Positions 1 to 9,900 of a stretch of DNA of 64,000 bases are shown in pieces (the stretch's first letter is position 1; every line of letters begins with the position of its first letter). This DNA is from an uncultured Clostridia bacterium. Its GTDB lineage: Bacteria > Bacillota > Clostridia > UMGS1810. The notes beneath the pieces were generated by a model. That model saw only the letters and a program-made list of their open reading frames with translations. It did no database searches and was not told where the DNA came from. The stretch covers positions 124,001-188,000 of the forward strand of contig CAKSTL010000001.1 of the NCBI GenBank assembly GCA_934500875.1, read 5' to 3'. Made by a program: the position numbers and the translations under genes.

Positions 1-1303
1 GCCGTGCAATTACAAGCGGTTTTGCACGTTTTATATTTTGCAGCGGGTTTTGATTGCTCTGGCAAAGATACGAACAGACGCCGCACTCAATACAGTCTGT
101 GATATTATACTTTTCGCACATATCAAGATTTAAAGATGCCGCATACATATTAAGATACAGCGGCATAAGACGCATTGGACATCTTTTTACACATTCGCCG
201 CACCTTATGCAGGGAGAAACTTCCTTTTCCTCCGTTTCGCTTTTGTCAAAGGCTAAAATTGCCGACGTCGCCTTAACTGTCGGCACCGACAAATCAAACT
301 GCGCAATTCCCATCATAGGTCCGCCCATAATAACCTTTGCAACATCACCTATAAAACCGCCGGCATTTTCAATAACGTGCATAAAATCGGTGCCTACGGG
401 TACTCTGAAATTTCTCGGCGTGTCTATTGCGCTGCCCGAAACAGTTACAACCCTTGACATAACGGGTCTGCGCATTGTAAGCGCAAAATACACCGCCGTG
501 CAGGTGTCTATATTATCCACAATCACCCCGACGTCGGCAGGAAGCGAGCCGGACGGAACCTCTCTTTTGCACACCGCATATATAATGTGCTTTTCGCTGC
601 CCTGAGGATATTTTGTTTTCAAAACCTTTACCGAAATGTTTTTTTCGTTCTTTACAGCCTCCTGCATTTTCAAAATTGCGTCAGGCTTGTTTTCTTCAAT
701 GGCAATAAACCCTTCCTTTGCGCCGGTTATTCCCATAATAAGCTTTAACCCTTCCACGACGTCCGAGGCTGTTTCAAGCATAACCCTGTGGTCGGAGGTA
801 AGATACGGCTCACATTCTGCGCCGTTGACAATAACATAATCTATTTTTTTGTTGGGATTAAGCTTTATATGAGTCGGAAACGCCGCACCGCCAAGACCCA
901 CAACGCCCGCCTCCCTTATGATTTTAAGCTTTTCGTCCTTGGAAAGCTTATCCAAATCGCTGCGCCTGTAAATATCGGGCGACAGCCTGTACAAATTATC
1001 GTTCTCGATAACAATGCTCTCCGTCATATTTCCGTTCGGATGACGCCTTTTTTCAATTGCGATAACTTTTCCCGAAACGGACGAATGTATCGGTGCGCTT
1101 ACAAAAGCGTCGCTGTCCGCAATTTTCTGTCCCTTAAGAACATCATCTCCCACATTCACAATCGGCTTGCACGGTGCGCCGATATGCTGCAAAACGGGAT
1201 AAACCATTATTTTCGACGGCATGATTTCAATTATTTTATCGTTTTGTGTGCTTTTTTTACAGTCGTCGGGATGAATACCGCCCCGAAACGTTAAAGTTTT
1301 CAA
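1..1303 (-). CDS. rnfC: Rnf electron transport complex subunit C (3' end cut by window edge)
   Basis: RnfC is the NADH-oxidising, FMN/Fe-S subunit of the membrane Rnf complex, which couples ferredoxin:NAD+ electron transfer to ion pumping. About 434 codons are visible and the frame runs off the left edge. The N-terminus has the family's TFRGGIHPDD segment, then GAPCKPIVNVGDDV (barrel-sandwich domain), the nucleotide-binding GLGGAAFPTHIK and NGAECEPYLTSD, and two C-terminal 4Fe-4S motifs, CIRCGECVKRCP and CIECGVCSYLC. The start is a TTG at 1303 behind AAGGAGGGG; no ATG lies near. The family is about 440 residues, so little is missing. The remaining rnf genes would lie to the left, outside the window. 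Confidence 0.95.
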   Translation of the reverse strand, partial: MKTLTFRGGIHPDDCKKSTQNDKIIEIMPSKIMVYPVLQHIGAPCKPIVNVGDDVLKGQKIADSDAFVSAPIHSSVSGKVIAIEKRRHPNGNMTESIVIENDNLYRLSPDIYRRSDLDKLSKDEKLKIIREAGVVGLGGAAFPTHIKLNPNKKIDYVIVNGAECEPYLTSDHRVMLETASDVVEGLKLIMGITGAKEGFIAIEENKPDAILKMQEAVKNEKNISVKVLKTKYPQGSEKHIIYAVCKREVPSGSLPADVGVIVDNIDTCTAVYFALTMRRPVMSRVVTVSGSAIDTPRNFRVPVGTDFMHVIENAGGFIGDVAKVIMGGPMMGIAQFDLSVPTVKATSAILAFDKSETEEKEVSPCIRCGECVKRCPMRLMPLYLNMYAASLNLDMCEKYNITDCIECGVCSYLCQSNQNPLQNIKRAKPLVIAR

Positions 1304-1376
1304 CAAAACCCCTCCTTGACCGTGTGATTTTGATACGGTGCAGATATATTTTGTATATCTTAATGTTATAAACATA

Positions 1377-1405
1377 ATGATACCACATTTATATGTTAAA
1401 ATCAA
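1377..1405 (-). promoter_or_regulatory. Candidate sigma-A promoter of rnfC
   Basis: On the minus strand TTGATT (1400-1405) and TATCAT (1377-1382) are separated by 17 bp and lie about 75 bases upstream of the rnfC start. Confidence 0.5.
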
Positions 1406-1461
1406 TGGGCAAAATTAAATGTTTTTACATATTTCTTAATCGTTTCTTTGCTAAAATTAAT

Positions 1462-1490
1462 TTGACTTTTTATAAAAATAATGTTAAAAT
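1462..1490 (+). promoter_or_regulatory. Candidate sigma-A promoter of the activase-like genes
   Basis: TTGACT (1462-1467) and TAAAAT (1485-1490) with a 17 bp spacer, about 45 bases before the start at 1537. Confidence 0.6.
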
Positions 1491-1536
1491 GTATTATTAA
1501 TTGTTTGATACAGCTAAAAAAGGAAAAGTGAAGTTT

Positions 1537-4473
1537 ATGTACCATAATTATTCGCTCGGAATAGATATCGGCTCAACTACTGCAAAACTTGTTCTGACCG
1601 ACAATGACAAAATTATATACGAAAAATACAGACGGCATTTTTCAAAAGTCAGACAGACCACATACGAAATGCTGTGCGAGCTTTTGCCCGTTCTTGAGGG
1701 CGAAAGTCTTACTGCGGCGGTTTCGGGCTCGGCAGGACTGGGAATTGCAAATTCGGCGAACCTTTTGTTTATTCAGGAGGTTTACGCAACGGGCGAAACG
1801 GTGTCGCACCTTGAGCCTGACACAAAGGTGGTAATAGAGCTTGGCGGAGAGGACGCAAAGGTAATATTTTTTGACGGATCGCTGGACGAGCGTATGAACG
1901 GCACCTGCGCGGGCGGCACGGGCGCATTTATTGACCAGATGGCTGTTCTTCTCGATATGACGGTTGACGAAATGGATAAGGCAAGTCTTGAGGCAACAAG
2001 AATTTATCCTATCGCCTCACGGTGCGGAGTGTTTGCAAAAACCGACATTCAGCCGCTTTTAAACCAGGGGGCAAAAAAATCGGATATCGCCGCAAGCATA
2101 TATCAGGCGGTGGTAAATCAGACCGTTTCGGGGCTTGTTCAGGGAAGAAAAATAAGCGGCAAGGTTATGTTTCTCGGCGGACCTCTCTACTACTGCGACG
2201 GTCTTAAAAAGCGCTTTGCAGAAACACTCAGACTTGACGCTGACAATGCGGTTTTTCCCGAATATTCACGTTTTTCGGTTGCAATGGGCGCCGCAATGTT
2301 TGCAAAGGACAAGGATAAGATTTCTTTTTCATCTCTTGTTGAAAAAATCAAAGAGAGCGCCAAGGCAGGAGAGGTTAAGTTTGACAGCCTTCCTCCGCTT
2401 TTTTCAAACGAGGCGGAATATGCCGAATTTTCGCAAAGACACAATAAAGCAAAGGTTTCGGAGCGTGACATAAATACCTACAGCGGTGCGGCATATCTCG
2501 GCATAGACTGCGGCAGCACCACAACAAAGCTTGTGCTTGTCGGCAGCGATAAATCGGTTTTGTATACATATTACGGCTCAAATAAGGGAAATCCCGTATC
2601 GCTTGTTCTCGGCGAGCTTATAAAAATAAGAAAAATGTGCGGCGAAAGAATCCAAATTCTCGGCTGTTCGGTTACGGGCTACGGCGAGGAGCTTATAAAA
2701 AATGCCTTCCGCACCGACGAAGGTGTTGTGGAAACGATTGCTCATTTTACCGCCGCACGTCACTTTAAGCCGGATGTTGACTTTATTCTCGATATCGGCG
2801 GACAGGACATTAAATGTTTTAAAATACACAACGGCGCAATTGACAGCATTATGCTCAACGAAGCGTGTTCGTCAGGCTGCGGCTCGTTTATTGAAACGTT
2901 TGCAAAGTCAATGGGGTTTGAAGCGGATGAATTTGCAAAAAAAGGTCTTTTTGCAAAAAATCCCGTTAATTTGGGCTCACGATGTACGGTGTTTATGAAT
3001 TCTTCGGTTAAACAGTCGCAAAAGGACGGCGCAAGCGTTGAAGATATTTCGGCAGGGCTTTCGGTAAGCGTTGTGAAAAATGCGGTGTATAAGGTTATTC
3101 GTGCGTCAAATGCGTCCGAACTTGGAAAATGCATTGTCGTGCAGGGCGGAACATTTTACAACGACGCCGTTCTGCGTGCGTTTGAAAATGAGGTGGGTGC
3201 AAACGTTATACGCCCCACGCTCGCAGGTCTTATGGGCGCATACGGTGCGGCTCTGCATATTATGAAAAGCAAAAAAAGCACACTTTTAACGCTTGGCGAG
3301 CTTGAAAATTTTACCCACACGTCAAAAGCGGCGGTGTGCAAGGGATGCGAAAACAGGTGCCGTCTTACAATAAACACTTTTTCGGACGGCAAAAAATTCA
3401 TTTCGGGCAATCAGTGCCAGAAGGGCGCAGGAATACCGAATACCGAGCTTCTTCCCAACGTTTACGAATGGAAACGCAGCTTTATAAGAAGTCTTGTTCC
3501 AAAAGAGGGAAAAAGAGGAAGAATAGGACTTCCGATGGCGCTTTCAATGTACGAGCTTGCCCCGCTGTGGTATGAATTTTTCACAAGTCTCGGCTTTGAA
3601 GTGCATTTTTCAAAACTCTCAACCAGAAGAACATACGAAAAGGGTCAGCTTACAATACCATCCGACACGGCGTGCTATCCCGCAAAAATTATGCACGGAC
3701 ATATAATTGAACTTACAGAGGACGGAAATGATGTCATTTTTTATCCGTCGCTTACATATAATGTTGACGAGAAAAAAAGCTCAAACCATTATAACTGCCC
3801 TGTTGTGGCATATTATGCGGAGCTTTTAAACTCAAATATGGAGGATATCAAAAAAGTCAATTTCATCTATCCGTATCTTGACATATCATCACCGAACCGT
3901 CTTGCGGCAACAATTTGCGATACGTTAAAATCGCTGGATAAATCAATCACAATGCACGAAATAAAAAAAGCGTCAAAAAAAGGCTTTGAATTTTACACAG
4001 AATACAAAAAAAGGCTTGATAACGCAGGCAAAAGCGCTGTTGAATACGCAAGAAGCCACAATAAACGCATTATGATTCTTGCCGGCAGACCGTATCATAT
4101 CGACCCCGAGATTTGCCACGGAATAGACAAGCTTGCAAACACGCTCGGCTTTGCCGTTGTCAGCGAGGACAGTATATGCGGCGATATCGACCGTCAGAGC
4201 GTGAATGTGCTTGACCAGTGGACATTCCATTCAAGGCTCTACCGTGCGGCGGCATATGCGGTTAAAAACAGTGATGTTCAGCTTGTTCAGCTCGTTTCGT
4301 TCGGGTGCGGCGTTGATGCAATAACAACCGACGAGGTGCGCTCGATTCTTGAAAAAAACGGCAAGCATTACACACAGCTTAAAATAGATGAAATTACAAA
4401 CCTCGGCGCTGTAAAAATAAGACTGCGAAGCCTTATCGGCGCACTTGAGGAAACAGAAAACAAGAAGGGATGA
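1537..4473 (+). CDS. 2-hydroxyacyl-CoA dehydratase activase-like protein, N-terminal two thirds (two BadF/BcrA ATPase domains)
   Basis: About 978 residues. Two ASKHA ATPase domains of the BadF/BadG/BcrA/BcrD family stand in tandem: the first opens with LGIDIGSTTAKLVL and has NGTCAGGTGAF and SRCGVFAKTD; the second opens near residue 320 with LGIDCGSTTTKLVL and has NEACSSGCGSF and SRCTVFMNSSV. The Cys pairs match the 4Fe-4S ligands of HgdC-type activases. A Cys-rich linker (CKGCENRCR, NQCQKG) and a DUF2229-type domain (DTACYPAKIMHGH) follow. In many Clostridia this is one chain of about 1400 residues; here the last part is the next gene, 4 bases away. Substrate unknown: HgdC relatives energise dehydratases by ATP-driven electron transfer. 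I take ATG 1537; GTG 1528 is possible. Confidence 0.85.
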   Translation: MYHNYSLGIDIGSTTAKLVLTDNDKIIYEKYRRHFSKVRQTTYEMLCELLPVLEGESLTAAVSGSAGLGIANSANLLFIQEVYATGETVSHLEPDTKVVIELGGEDAKVIFFDGSLDERMNGTCAGGTGAFIDQMAVLLDMTVDEMDKASLEATRIYPIASRCGVFAKTDIQPLLNQGAKKSDIAASIYQAVVNQTVSGLVQGRKISGKVMFLGGPLYYCDGLKKRFAETLRLDADNAVFPEYSRFSVAMGAAMFAKDKDKISFSSLVEKIKESAKAGEVKFDSLPPLFSNEAEYAEFSQRHNKAKVSERDINTYSGAAYLGIDCGSTTTKLVLVGSDKSVLYTYYGSNKGNPVSLVLGELIKIRKMCGERIQILGCSVTGYGEELIKNAFRTDEGVVETIAHFTAARHFKPDVDFILDIGGQDIKCFKIHNGAIDSIMLNEACSSGCGSFIETFAKSMGFEADEFAKKGLFAKNPVNLGSRCTVFMNSSVKQSQKDGASVEDISAGLSVSVVKNAVYKVIRASNASELGKCIVVQGGTFYNDAVLRAFENEVGANVIRPTLAGLMGAYGAALHIMKSKKSTLLTLGELENFTHTSKAAVCKGCENRCRLTINTFSDGKKFISGNQCQKGAGIPNTELLPNVYEWKRSFIRSLVPKEGKRGRIGLPMALSMYELAPLWYEFFTSLGFEVHFSKLSTRRTYEKGQLTIPSDTACYPAKIMHGHIIELTEDGNDVIFYPSLTYNVDEKKSSNHYNCPVVAYYAELLNSNMEDIKKVNFIYPYLDISSPNRLAATICDTLKSLDKSITMHEIKKASKKGFEFYTEYKKRLDNAGKSAVEYARSHNKRIMILAGRPYHIDPEICHGIDKLANTLGFAVVSEDSICGDIDRQSVNVLDQWTFHSRLYRAAAYAVKNSDVQLVQLVSFGCGVDAITTDEVRSILEKNGKHYTQLKIDEITNLGAVKIRLRSLIGALEETENKKG

Positions 4474-4477
4474 TTAA

Positions 4478-5794
4478 ATGCCTCAAAGCTACATACCTTT
4501 TACAAAAGAAATGAAGAAAGACTACACGATTCTCATTCCGAATATGCTGCCCACTCACTTTAAGCTTATTATGAGCGTTCTTGAAACATACGGCTACAAA
4601 ACGGAGCTTTTGCAGCAAAGCGGTGCGCACATTGCCGAAACGGGGCTTAAATATACCCACAACGACACGTGCTATCCCGCAATTTTGGTTATAGGTCAGT
4701 TTTTGGACGCCCTTTTGTCGGGCAAATACGATACTCACAAGGTTGCGCTCATTATGTTTCAGACGGGCGGCGGCTGCCGTGCGTCAAACTATATTTATCT
4801 TATAAGAAAAGCGCTTAAAAAAGCAAATCTTGAGTATATACCCGTCATTTCTCTATCCCTTGCCGGAATAGAAAAACATCCGGGGTTTACGCTGGGCCCC
4901 AAAATTCTTAAAAATATGATTTACGCAACCCTTTTCGGCGACCTTATGATGAGCCTTACAAATCAGGTTAAGCCGTATGAAAAAAATAAGGGCGAATGTG
5001 ACGCTCTTGTTGAAAAATGGACAAACACTCTCGGCGGCTGTCTTGGACGGAGCGGAAAATCATCATATGCAAAAATTAAAGAAAACTACGCAAAAATCAT
5101 AGACGATTTTGCAAAAATCAAGGTTGAACACAGAAATACCGTTAAGGTAGGAATTGTGGGCGAAATTTTTGTAAAATACTCTCCCCTCGCAAATAACAGC
5201 CTCGAAAAATTTTTGTTGTCCGAAGGGGCTGAGCCTGTTGTGCCGGGGCTTTTCGACTTTCTTATGTACTGTGTTTACAATACGCTTTCGGAATGTCGGT
5301 TTTTTAAAAAGAACTTAATTTTATACCCTGTTTACAGTTATGTTTACCGCCTTTTGTGCAAAAAGAAGCGTGATGTTATATCGCTTATAAAAGAAAACGG
5401 TATTTTTGAAGCATGGACGCCGTTTGAAGAAATTGTAAGTCTTGCGCCCGACCTTATAAACACTGCGGTGAAAATGGGCGAAGGATGGCTTCTTACCGCA
5501 GAAATGCTGGAGCTGAGCAAAACCGGCTGCACAAATATCGTGTGTACCCAGCCGTTCGGATGTCTGCCGAATCACATCTGCGGCAAGGGTATGATGAAAC
5601 CCATTAAAGAAAAAATTCCCAATGCCAATATAGTTGCAATCGACTATGACGCAGGAGCAAGCAGGGTTAACCAGGAGAACAGATTAAAACTTATGCTGTT
5701 TAACGCAAGAAGAAACAAATCGGAGGGCAAAAGCGCCGCCAAAAGCCGTGCACCGCAAAAGGATACGGTTCAAAAAAATATTGCGCACGCATAA
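4478..5794 (+). CDS. 2-hydroxyacyl-CoA dehydratase activase-like protein, C-terminal part as a separate gene
   Basis: 438 residues, starting MPQSYIPFTKEMKKDYTILI, which corresponds to the last third of the usual one-piece activase-related protein. It carries HgdB-like dehydratase-subunit features (YTHNDTCYPAILVIGQF, FQTGGGCRASNYIYLIRKAL, CTQPFGCLPNHICGKGM) with conserved Cys that could hold a cluster. AAGGGATGA spans the end of the upstream gene and gives this ATG its own ribosome binding site, so the two parts are probably co-translated and act together. The split is a stop plus new start in another frame, not a simple frameshift within coding sequence. The C-terminal tail is Lys/Ala-rich and probably disordered. 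Confidence 0.8.
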   Translation: MPQSYIPFTKEMKKDYTILIPNMLPTHFKLIMSVLETYGYKTELLQQSGAHIAETGLKYTHNDTCYPAILVIGQFLDALLSGKYDTHKVALIMFQTGGGCRASNYIYLIRKALKKANLEYIPVISLSLAGIEKHPGFTLGPKILKNMIYATLFGDLMMSLTNQVKPYEKNKGECDALVEKWTNTLGGCLGRSGKSSYAKIKENYAKIIDDFAKIKVEHRNTVKVGIVGEIFVKYSPLANNSLEKFLLSEGAEPVVPGLFDFLMYCVYNTLSECRFFKKNLILYPVYSYVYRLLCKKKRDVISLIKENGIFEAWTPFEEIVSLAPDLINTAVKMGEGWLLTAEMLELSKTGCTNIVCTQPFGCLPNHICGKGMMKPIKEKIPNANIVAIDYDAGASRVNQENRLKLMLFNARRNKSEGKSAAKSRAPQKDTVQKNIAHA

Positions 5795-5800
5795 AAATAA

Positions 5801-5838
5801 CCGGATTTTCGCATGAAAATCCGGCTATCTTTTTATAT
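5801..5838 (+). terminator. Intrinsic terminator after the activase-like genes
   Basis: CCGGATTTTC-GCAT-GAAAATCCGG is a 10 bp perfect stem followed by CTATCTTTTT. It sits between convergent genes, so it may also serve mntP. Confidence 0.85.
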
Positions 5839-5863
5839 CAACTATATATGCAAATTTCAAATG

Positions 5864-6427
5864 TTATATCAGTCCCAAATGTTCAACAAGAATCTTTATG
5901 CCTATCAGAATAAGAATTGCACCGCCTGCAATTTCGGCCTTGTTTTTGTATCTCATACCGAAAACGTTTCCCACCTTAAGGCCGACTGCCGAAAGGATAA
6001 ACGTAGTTGCGCCGATAAACAAAACTGCGGCGGCAATGTTTACGTCGGGAAGAAGCGCAAATGTAATTCCTACCGCAAGAGCGTCAATGCTTGTTGCGAC
6101 CGCCATAACAAACATAGTTCTGACCGAAAACGAGCTGTCTGCCTCCTCGTTCTCGTTTGAAAAGCCTTCTCTGAGCATATTCACGCCTATTACAGACAGC
6201 AAAACAAACGCAACCCAATGGTCAAACGAGGTAATGTATTTTTCAAGAAACGAGCCGAGAAAATATCCTATAAGCGGCATAAGAGCCTGAAATCCGCCAA
6301 ACCACGCACCTATTGTAAAATAGTGCCTTTTATCAAGTCTTTGAACCGAAAGACCTTTGCAGACAGAAACCGCAAAAGCGTCCATTGAAAGACCAACCGC
6401 AAGCAAAAACAACTCCGCAAGACTCAT
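5864..6427 (-). CDS. mntP: Manganese efflux pump MntP
   Basis: 187 residues, the usual MntP length, with six hydrophobic segments in two repeated halves. The N-terminal repeat has LAVGLSMDAFAVSVCKG and the C-terminal one VAVATSIDALAVGITFAL; the conserved Asp residues in SMDAFAVS and SIDALAVG are those linked to Mn2+ export in the family. It exports excess Mn2+ across the cytoplasmic membrane. It stands alone and diverges from the riboswitch promoter. No yybP-ykoY (Mn2+) riboswitch fits in its roughly 25-base leader. Confidence 0.95.
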   Translation of the reverse strand: MSLAELFLLAVGLSMDAFAVSVCKGLSVQRLDKRHYFTIGAWFGGFQALMPLIGYFLGSFLEKYITSFDHWVAFVLLSVIGVNMLREGFSNENEEADSSFSVRTMFVMAVATSIDALAVGITFALLPDVNIAAAVLFIGATTFILSAVGLKVGNVFGMRYKNKAEIAGGAILILIGIKILVEHLGLI

Positions 6428-6458
6428 TTAAGTCACTCCAAATACACAATATTTGACT

Positions 6459-6503
6459 ATAATACCATATTTTTAAAATTATGTCAATACAAAATATTGT
6501 ATT
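6459..6503 (-). promoter_or_regulatory. mntP promoter with an adjacent palindrome
   Basis: On the minus strand TTGACA (6482-6487) and TATTAT (6459-6464) with a 17 bp spacer. Just upstream, 6487-6502 reads ATACAA-AATA-TTGTAT, an inverted repeat abutting the -35 box that could be a regulator site. Its binder cannot be named from sequence. Confidence 0.55.
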
Positions 6504-6535
6504 TGTATTTTTATAAATTATGTTTGTTTTTACTG

Positions 6536-6564
6536 TTGACTTATTAAATATGTTGTCCTATAAT
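6536..6564 (+). promoter_or_regulatory. Sigma-A promoter driving the cobalamin riboswitch leader
   Basis: TTGACT (6536-6541) and TATAAT (6559-6564) with a 17 bp spacer; predicted start near 6571, just before the riboswitch. Confidence 0.75.
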
Positions 6565-6579
6565 AGAAAAAGTTGAATA

Positions 6580-6800
6580 TCTGCACAAAGTGTCGGTTAT
6601 GCCGCAAAGGCAAATATTTTTTGCAAGGCATATCCGGTGAAAAGGGAATGGGGTGAAAATCCCCTGCGGTAAATCTGCCGCCGTATGCGCTCGTTTTTTT
6701 GCCGTCGGTGAAAGCCGGTCATTGGGAAACCGAGAAGGCAGGCAAAAAAAGTTTTATTGCGCAAGCCGGAAGACCTGCTTTGATGCCGCTTCGTTATTGC
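6580..6800 (+). promoter_or_regulatory. Cobalamin (adenosylcobalamin) riboswitch
   Basis: The leader has the B12 riboswitch hallmarks in order: GGTGAAAAGGGAAT near 6637, GGTGAAAATCCCC-TGCGGT, a variable arm, GAAAGCCGGTCATTGGGAAAC, GAGAAGGCAGGC, and the B12 box GCCGGAAGACCTGC near 6765-6778. It is followed by hairpins and a strong terminator before the S-layer protein gene. The 506-base gene-free stretch 6428-6933 is therefore accounted for: two divergent promoters, this riboswitch and the expression platform. Known members shut off expression when cobalamin is plentiful. Edges are approximate. Confidence 0.92.
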
Positions 6801-6863
6801 GAAAGCGGTTTTATTTGCTTGTCATTTTTACAGGCAAATTTGCGGTATGCGCAGAAAAATCAG

Positions 6864-6899
6864 ACTGCGGCAGTTTTTTATAAATTGCCGCAGTTTTTT
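6864..6899 (+). terminator. Riboswitch expression-platform terminator
   Basis: CTGCGGCA (6865-6872) pairs perfectly with TGCCGCAG (6886-6893), extended inward by weaker pairs, and is followed by TTTTTT. It ends about 35 bases before the start codon and after the aptamer, as expected for transcription control. A weaker stem, CCGCTT/AAGCGG (6786-6808) followed by TTTTATTT, may be the anti-terminator partner or a second terminator. Confidence 0.85.
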
Positions 6900-6933
6900 A
6901 TTTATATAAATTTTATTTAATGGAGGAAAAAAG

Positions 6934-9900
6934 ATGGTAAAGAACAACATTAAAAACAGGCTTTTGGCTTTTATGCTTGTGCTTGCGGTCGTATTTACGA
7001 ACGGCTTAAGCATAGCGCTGGCTGACGAAGCAATGCCTGCCGACAGCACCGAAGAAAATCTTAATGAGATTTTAAGTGACGTGCAATCGGCAGAGCTTAG
7101 CGATTCGGACAGTGAAGTATCAAATCTTGCAGAGCTTAACGGCGACGGCACTGAAGAAAGTCCGTATATTATTTCAAGCGCCGAGCAGCTTGCTGCACTC
7201 AGCGAATCGGACAGCGATAACGGAATAGGTTATGTTGAGCTTGCAGACGACATTGATATGTCGGAGCAGGAGGCACTGCCGTATGTAATAAAGAAACTGA
7301 CAGGCAGATTTGACGGAAAGGGTTATAAAATTTCCGGTTTAAAACTTGTCGGCAGCGAAGGCGAAAGATGGGGAAATAAGGTAAATACAGGTTTTGTAAG
7401 CACCCTTGCGGGAAACATCTGCAATCTGGAGCTTGAAAATATTTCTGTTACCACCGAAGCTCAGAACAACAACCTCGGAACGCTTGCAGGACAGACCGAA
7501 ACAGGTACCTGCGTAATAGAAAACTGCGTCGTAACGGGAAACGTTACAAGTACCACAACGTCAAAATACCCTACCGGCGACTATATTTCGGGCGGTATCG
7601 GATATGTTTTCGGATACAGCAGCAATCCCACGAATCTCACAGTAAAAAACTGCGCTTTCAAAGTTAATGTGACAGCGAGCAAAAACGATTATGCGACAGG
7701 AATAGCGGCATTTATCGGCGCCGCAAACGTTACAATAGAAAATTGCGTTGTTTTGGGCGAAATAAAAGCTGACAATTCCGCAGGTTACGCCGGTGGATTT
7801 GTCGGACAGACCGGCACAGATACAACCTTAAATATCAGCAATTCGTATTTTGCGGGAACAGTCAGCGCCGGCGGCTACAACAGTGCACGCAGTCTTGTTT
7901 ATATGACATCTAACGGAAACAGGGCAGGTACGCTTAATTACGGCGAAAACTGTTTTTACATTTCGGGCAGCACACCCAACCCCGATGCAGGTACAGGCGG
8001 TACGGCAATTAACGGCAGCGCCGCAGCAAAAACAGCGGAAGAGCTTATGAGTTTGGAAATAGAAGGTTTTGAAAACGGCGAAGGCGATTTTGAAGGCTAT
8101 CCCGTACCTAAACGTGTAAAGGCAGAACCTCCCGTTCCGCCGGTTCCGAGCTTTTCCTGCACGGTAAGATTTGAAGGCACCGAGGACGGTACTGTAAAAC
8201 TTTTTAAAGACGATACAGAGATTTTGCCTGAAAACGGCGAATATATTCTGACAGAAAAAGGCGAATATACATACACTGTAACCGATTTGAGCGATTACGA
8301 AGATGTTTCGGACAGTTTTACGCTGAGCGACGGCGATAATGATACCACAAAATCCGTCTGGGTACATCTTGTATATAAAACGGTTGAGCTTTCAGGCAGC
8401 GGAACAGAAGAATCGCCGTATGTTATATCCAAGGCAAGCGAGCTTTGCTCCTTGGCAAAGATGGTAAACAGCGGCGAAAATTCGGATTGTTTTGTAAAGC
8501 TTGCAGACGATATAACTGTCAGCGGCTCGTGGACGCCGCTCGGTTTAAATGCATCAGCGCCTTTCAGAGGCACATTTGACGGCGACGGACACACCGTTAC
8601 CGTTACGGTTGACAATCCCAATCTCAGCTATTTCGGATTTTTCGGCTGTCTTGAAGATGCAACCGTAAAAAATCTTACCGTAGGCGGAGAGATATACTGC
8701 TCCGAGCCTTACAGATTTGTAGGCGGTATTGCGGCAAGAGCACGAGGCAATGTTGATATTATCAATTGTGTAAATACGGCAAATATTTCGTCATATGCAC
8801 GAGGCAGTGCCGGAATAGGCGGTATTGTCGGCGGTTATGACGACAATATCGAATATAAATGGTTGGATATAAGACTTTCGGTAAACGGTTGTGAAAACCG
8901 TGGTCTTATAACAGTTACCGGAACGGACGCAAATGCGTTTGTCGGCGGTATTGTAGGTTCAAATTCAAATTGCGTTCAGCTTACCGGCTGCAAAAATAAC
9001 GGTGCAATTTCCTCGCCCGGAACTTGGGTAGGCGGTCTGCTCGGACAGTCAGGCAGCCGTATGGGCGAATGTGCTCCGTTGATTTCGGACTGCGAATCCA
9101 ACGCAACATTAATTGGTGCAAAGGGCAAAACAAACAGGCTCTACGGAAAAGGCACAATTGCTCAGAATAACATAATAAACAGCGGCGACAACACTTACAT
9201 TGGCGGAAGCGATATTGAAAACAAATTGCTTTCCGAATCGGAAAAGTACAGCGACGTTATTGCAGTTTCGTCAAACGCAGCAGTCGGCAGCAGCATTGTC
9301 ATCCTCAAAGACGGAATGATTGCCGACGAAAGCATTACACTTGAGTGTAAAAAAGGCGAGAAAGACATTACAAGCGGTTACATTGAGTGCGGCGAGGGTG
9401 AAATAAAGCTTGCCAAACTCAACGAAACAGGAAAAGCGGTAATCGAAACACTGACGCTTAAGTTTACGGATGAAAACAAAAACGCACTGCGCAAGCCGGT
9501 CAGCGTGAACATTTATCCTTCGGAAAGCGGCAGCGTAAGCGCAAGACGCAGCCTTATGGACAATATCGCCGCAGGATATAAAGGAAAGTCGGGCGACTGG
9601 GTTGTATTTGATATGGCTGCATACGATATACTCGGCTTCGGCAAAAACACAACAGATACGGAAAATTATCTTAATCTTACGATAAACGAACTTGCACAAA
9701 ACAGTGCATTGGTAACCGACAGGGCAAAGGCAGAGATAATTCTTGCCGCTCTCGGCACGGACAGCACAAACCTTACACCGTACGGAAGCGAAACTTCGTA
9801 CAGCAATGCCGAAAAATTGGTGAATATGAATCTTGGCAAGAGCCATTATATAGCTCCGTGGGTATTGCTCGCCGAAGAGGCAGGCAAAGCAGAGCTTTCG

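Noticed and set aside
6428..6530. yybP-ykoY Mn2+ riboswitch before mntP
   Set aside because: The promoter places the transcript start about 25 bases from the gene, too short for the aptamer.
7828..8367. Minus-strand open frames within the S-layer protein gene
   Set aside because: They are shadows of the plus-strand coding sequence, without ribosome binding sites or recognisable domains.
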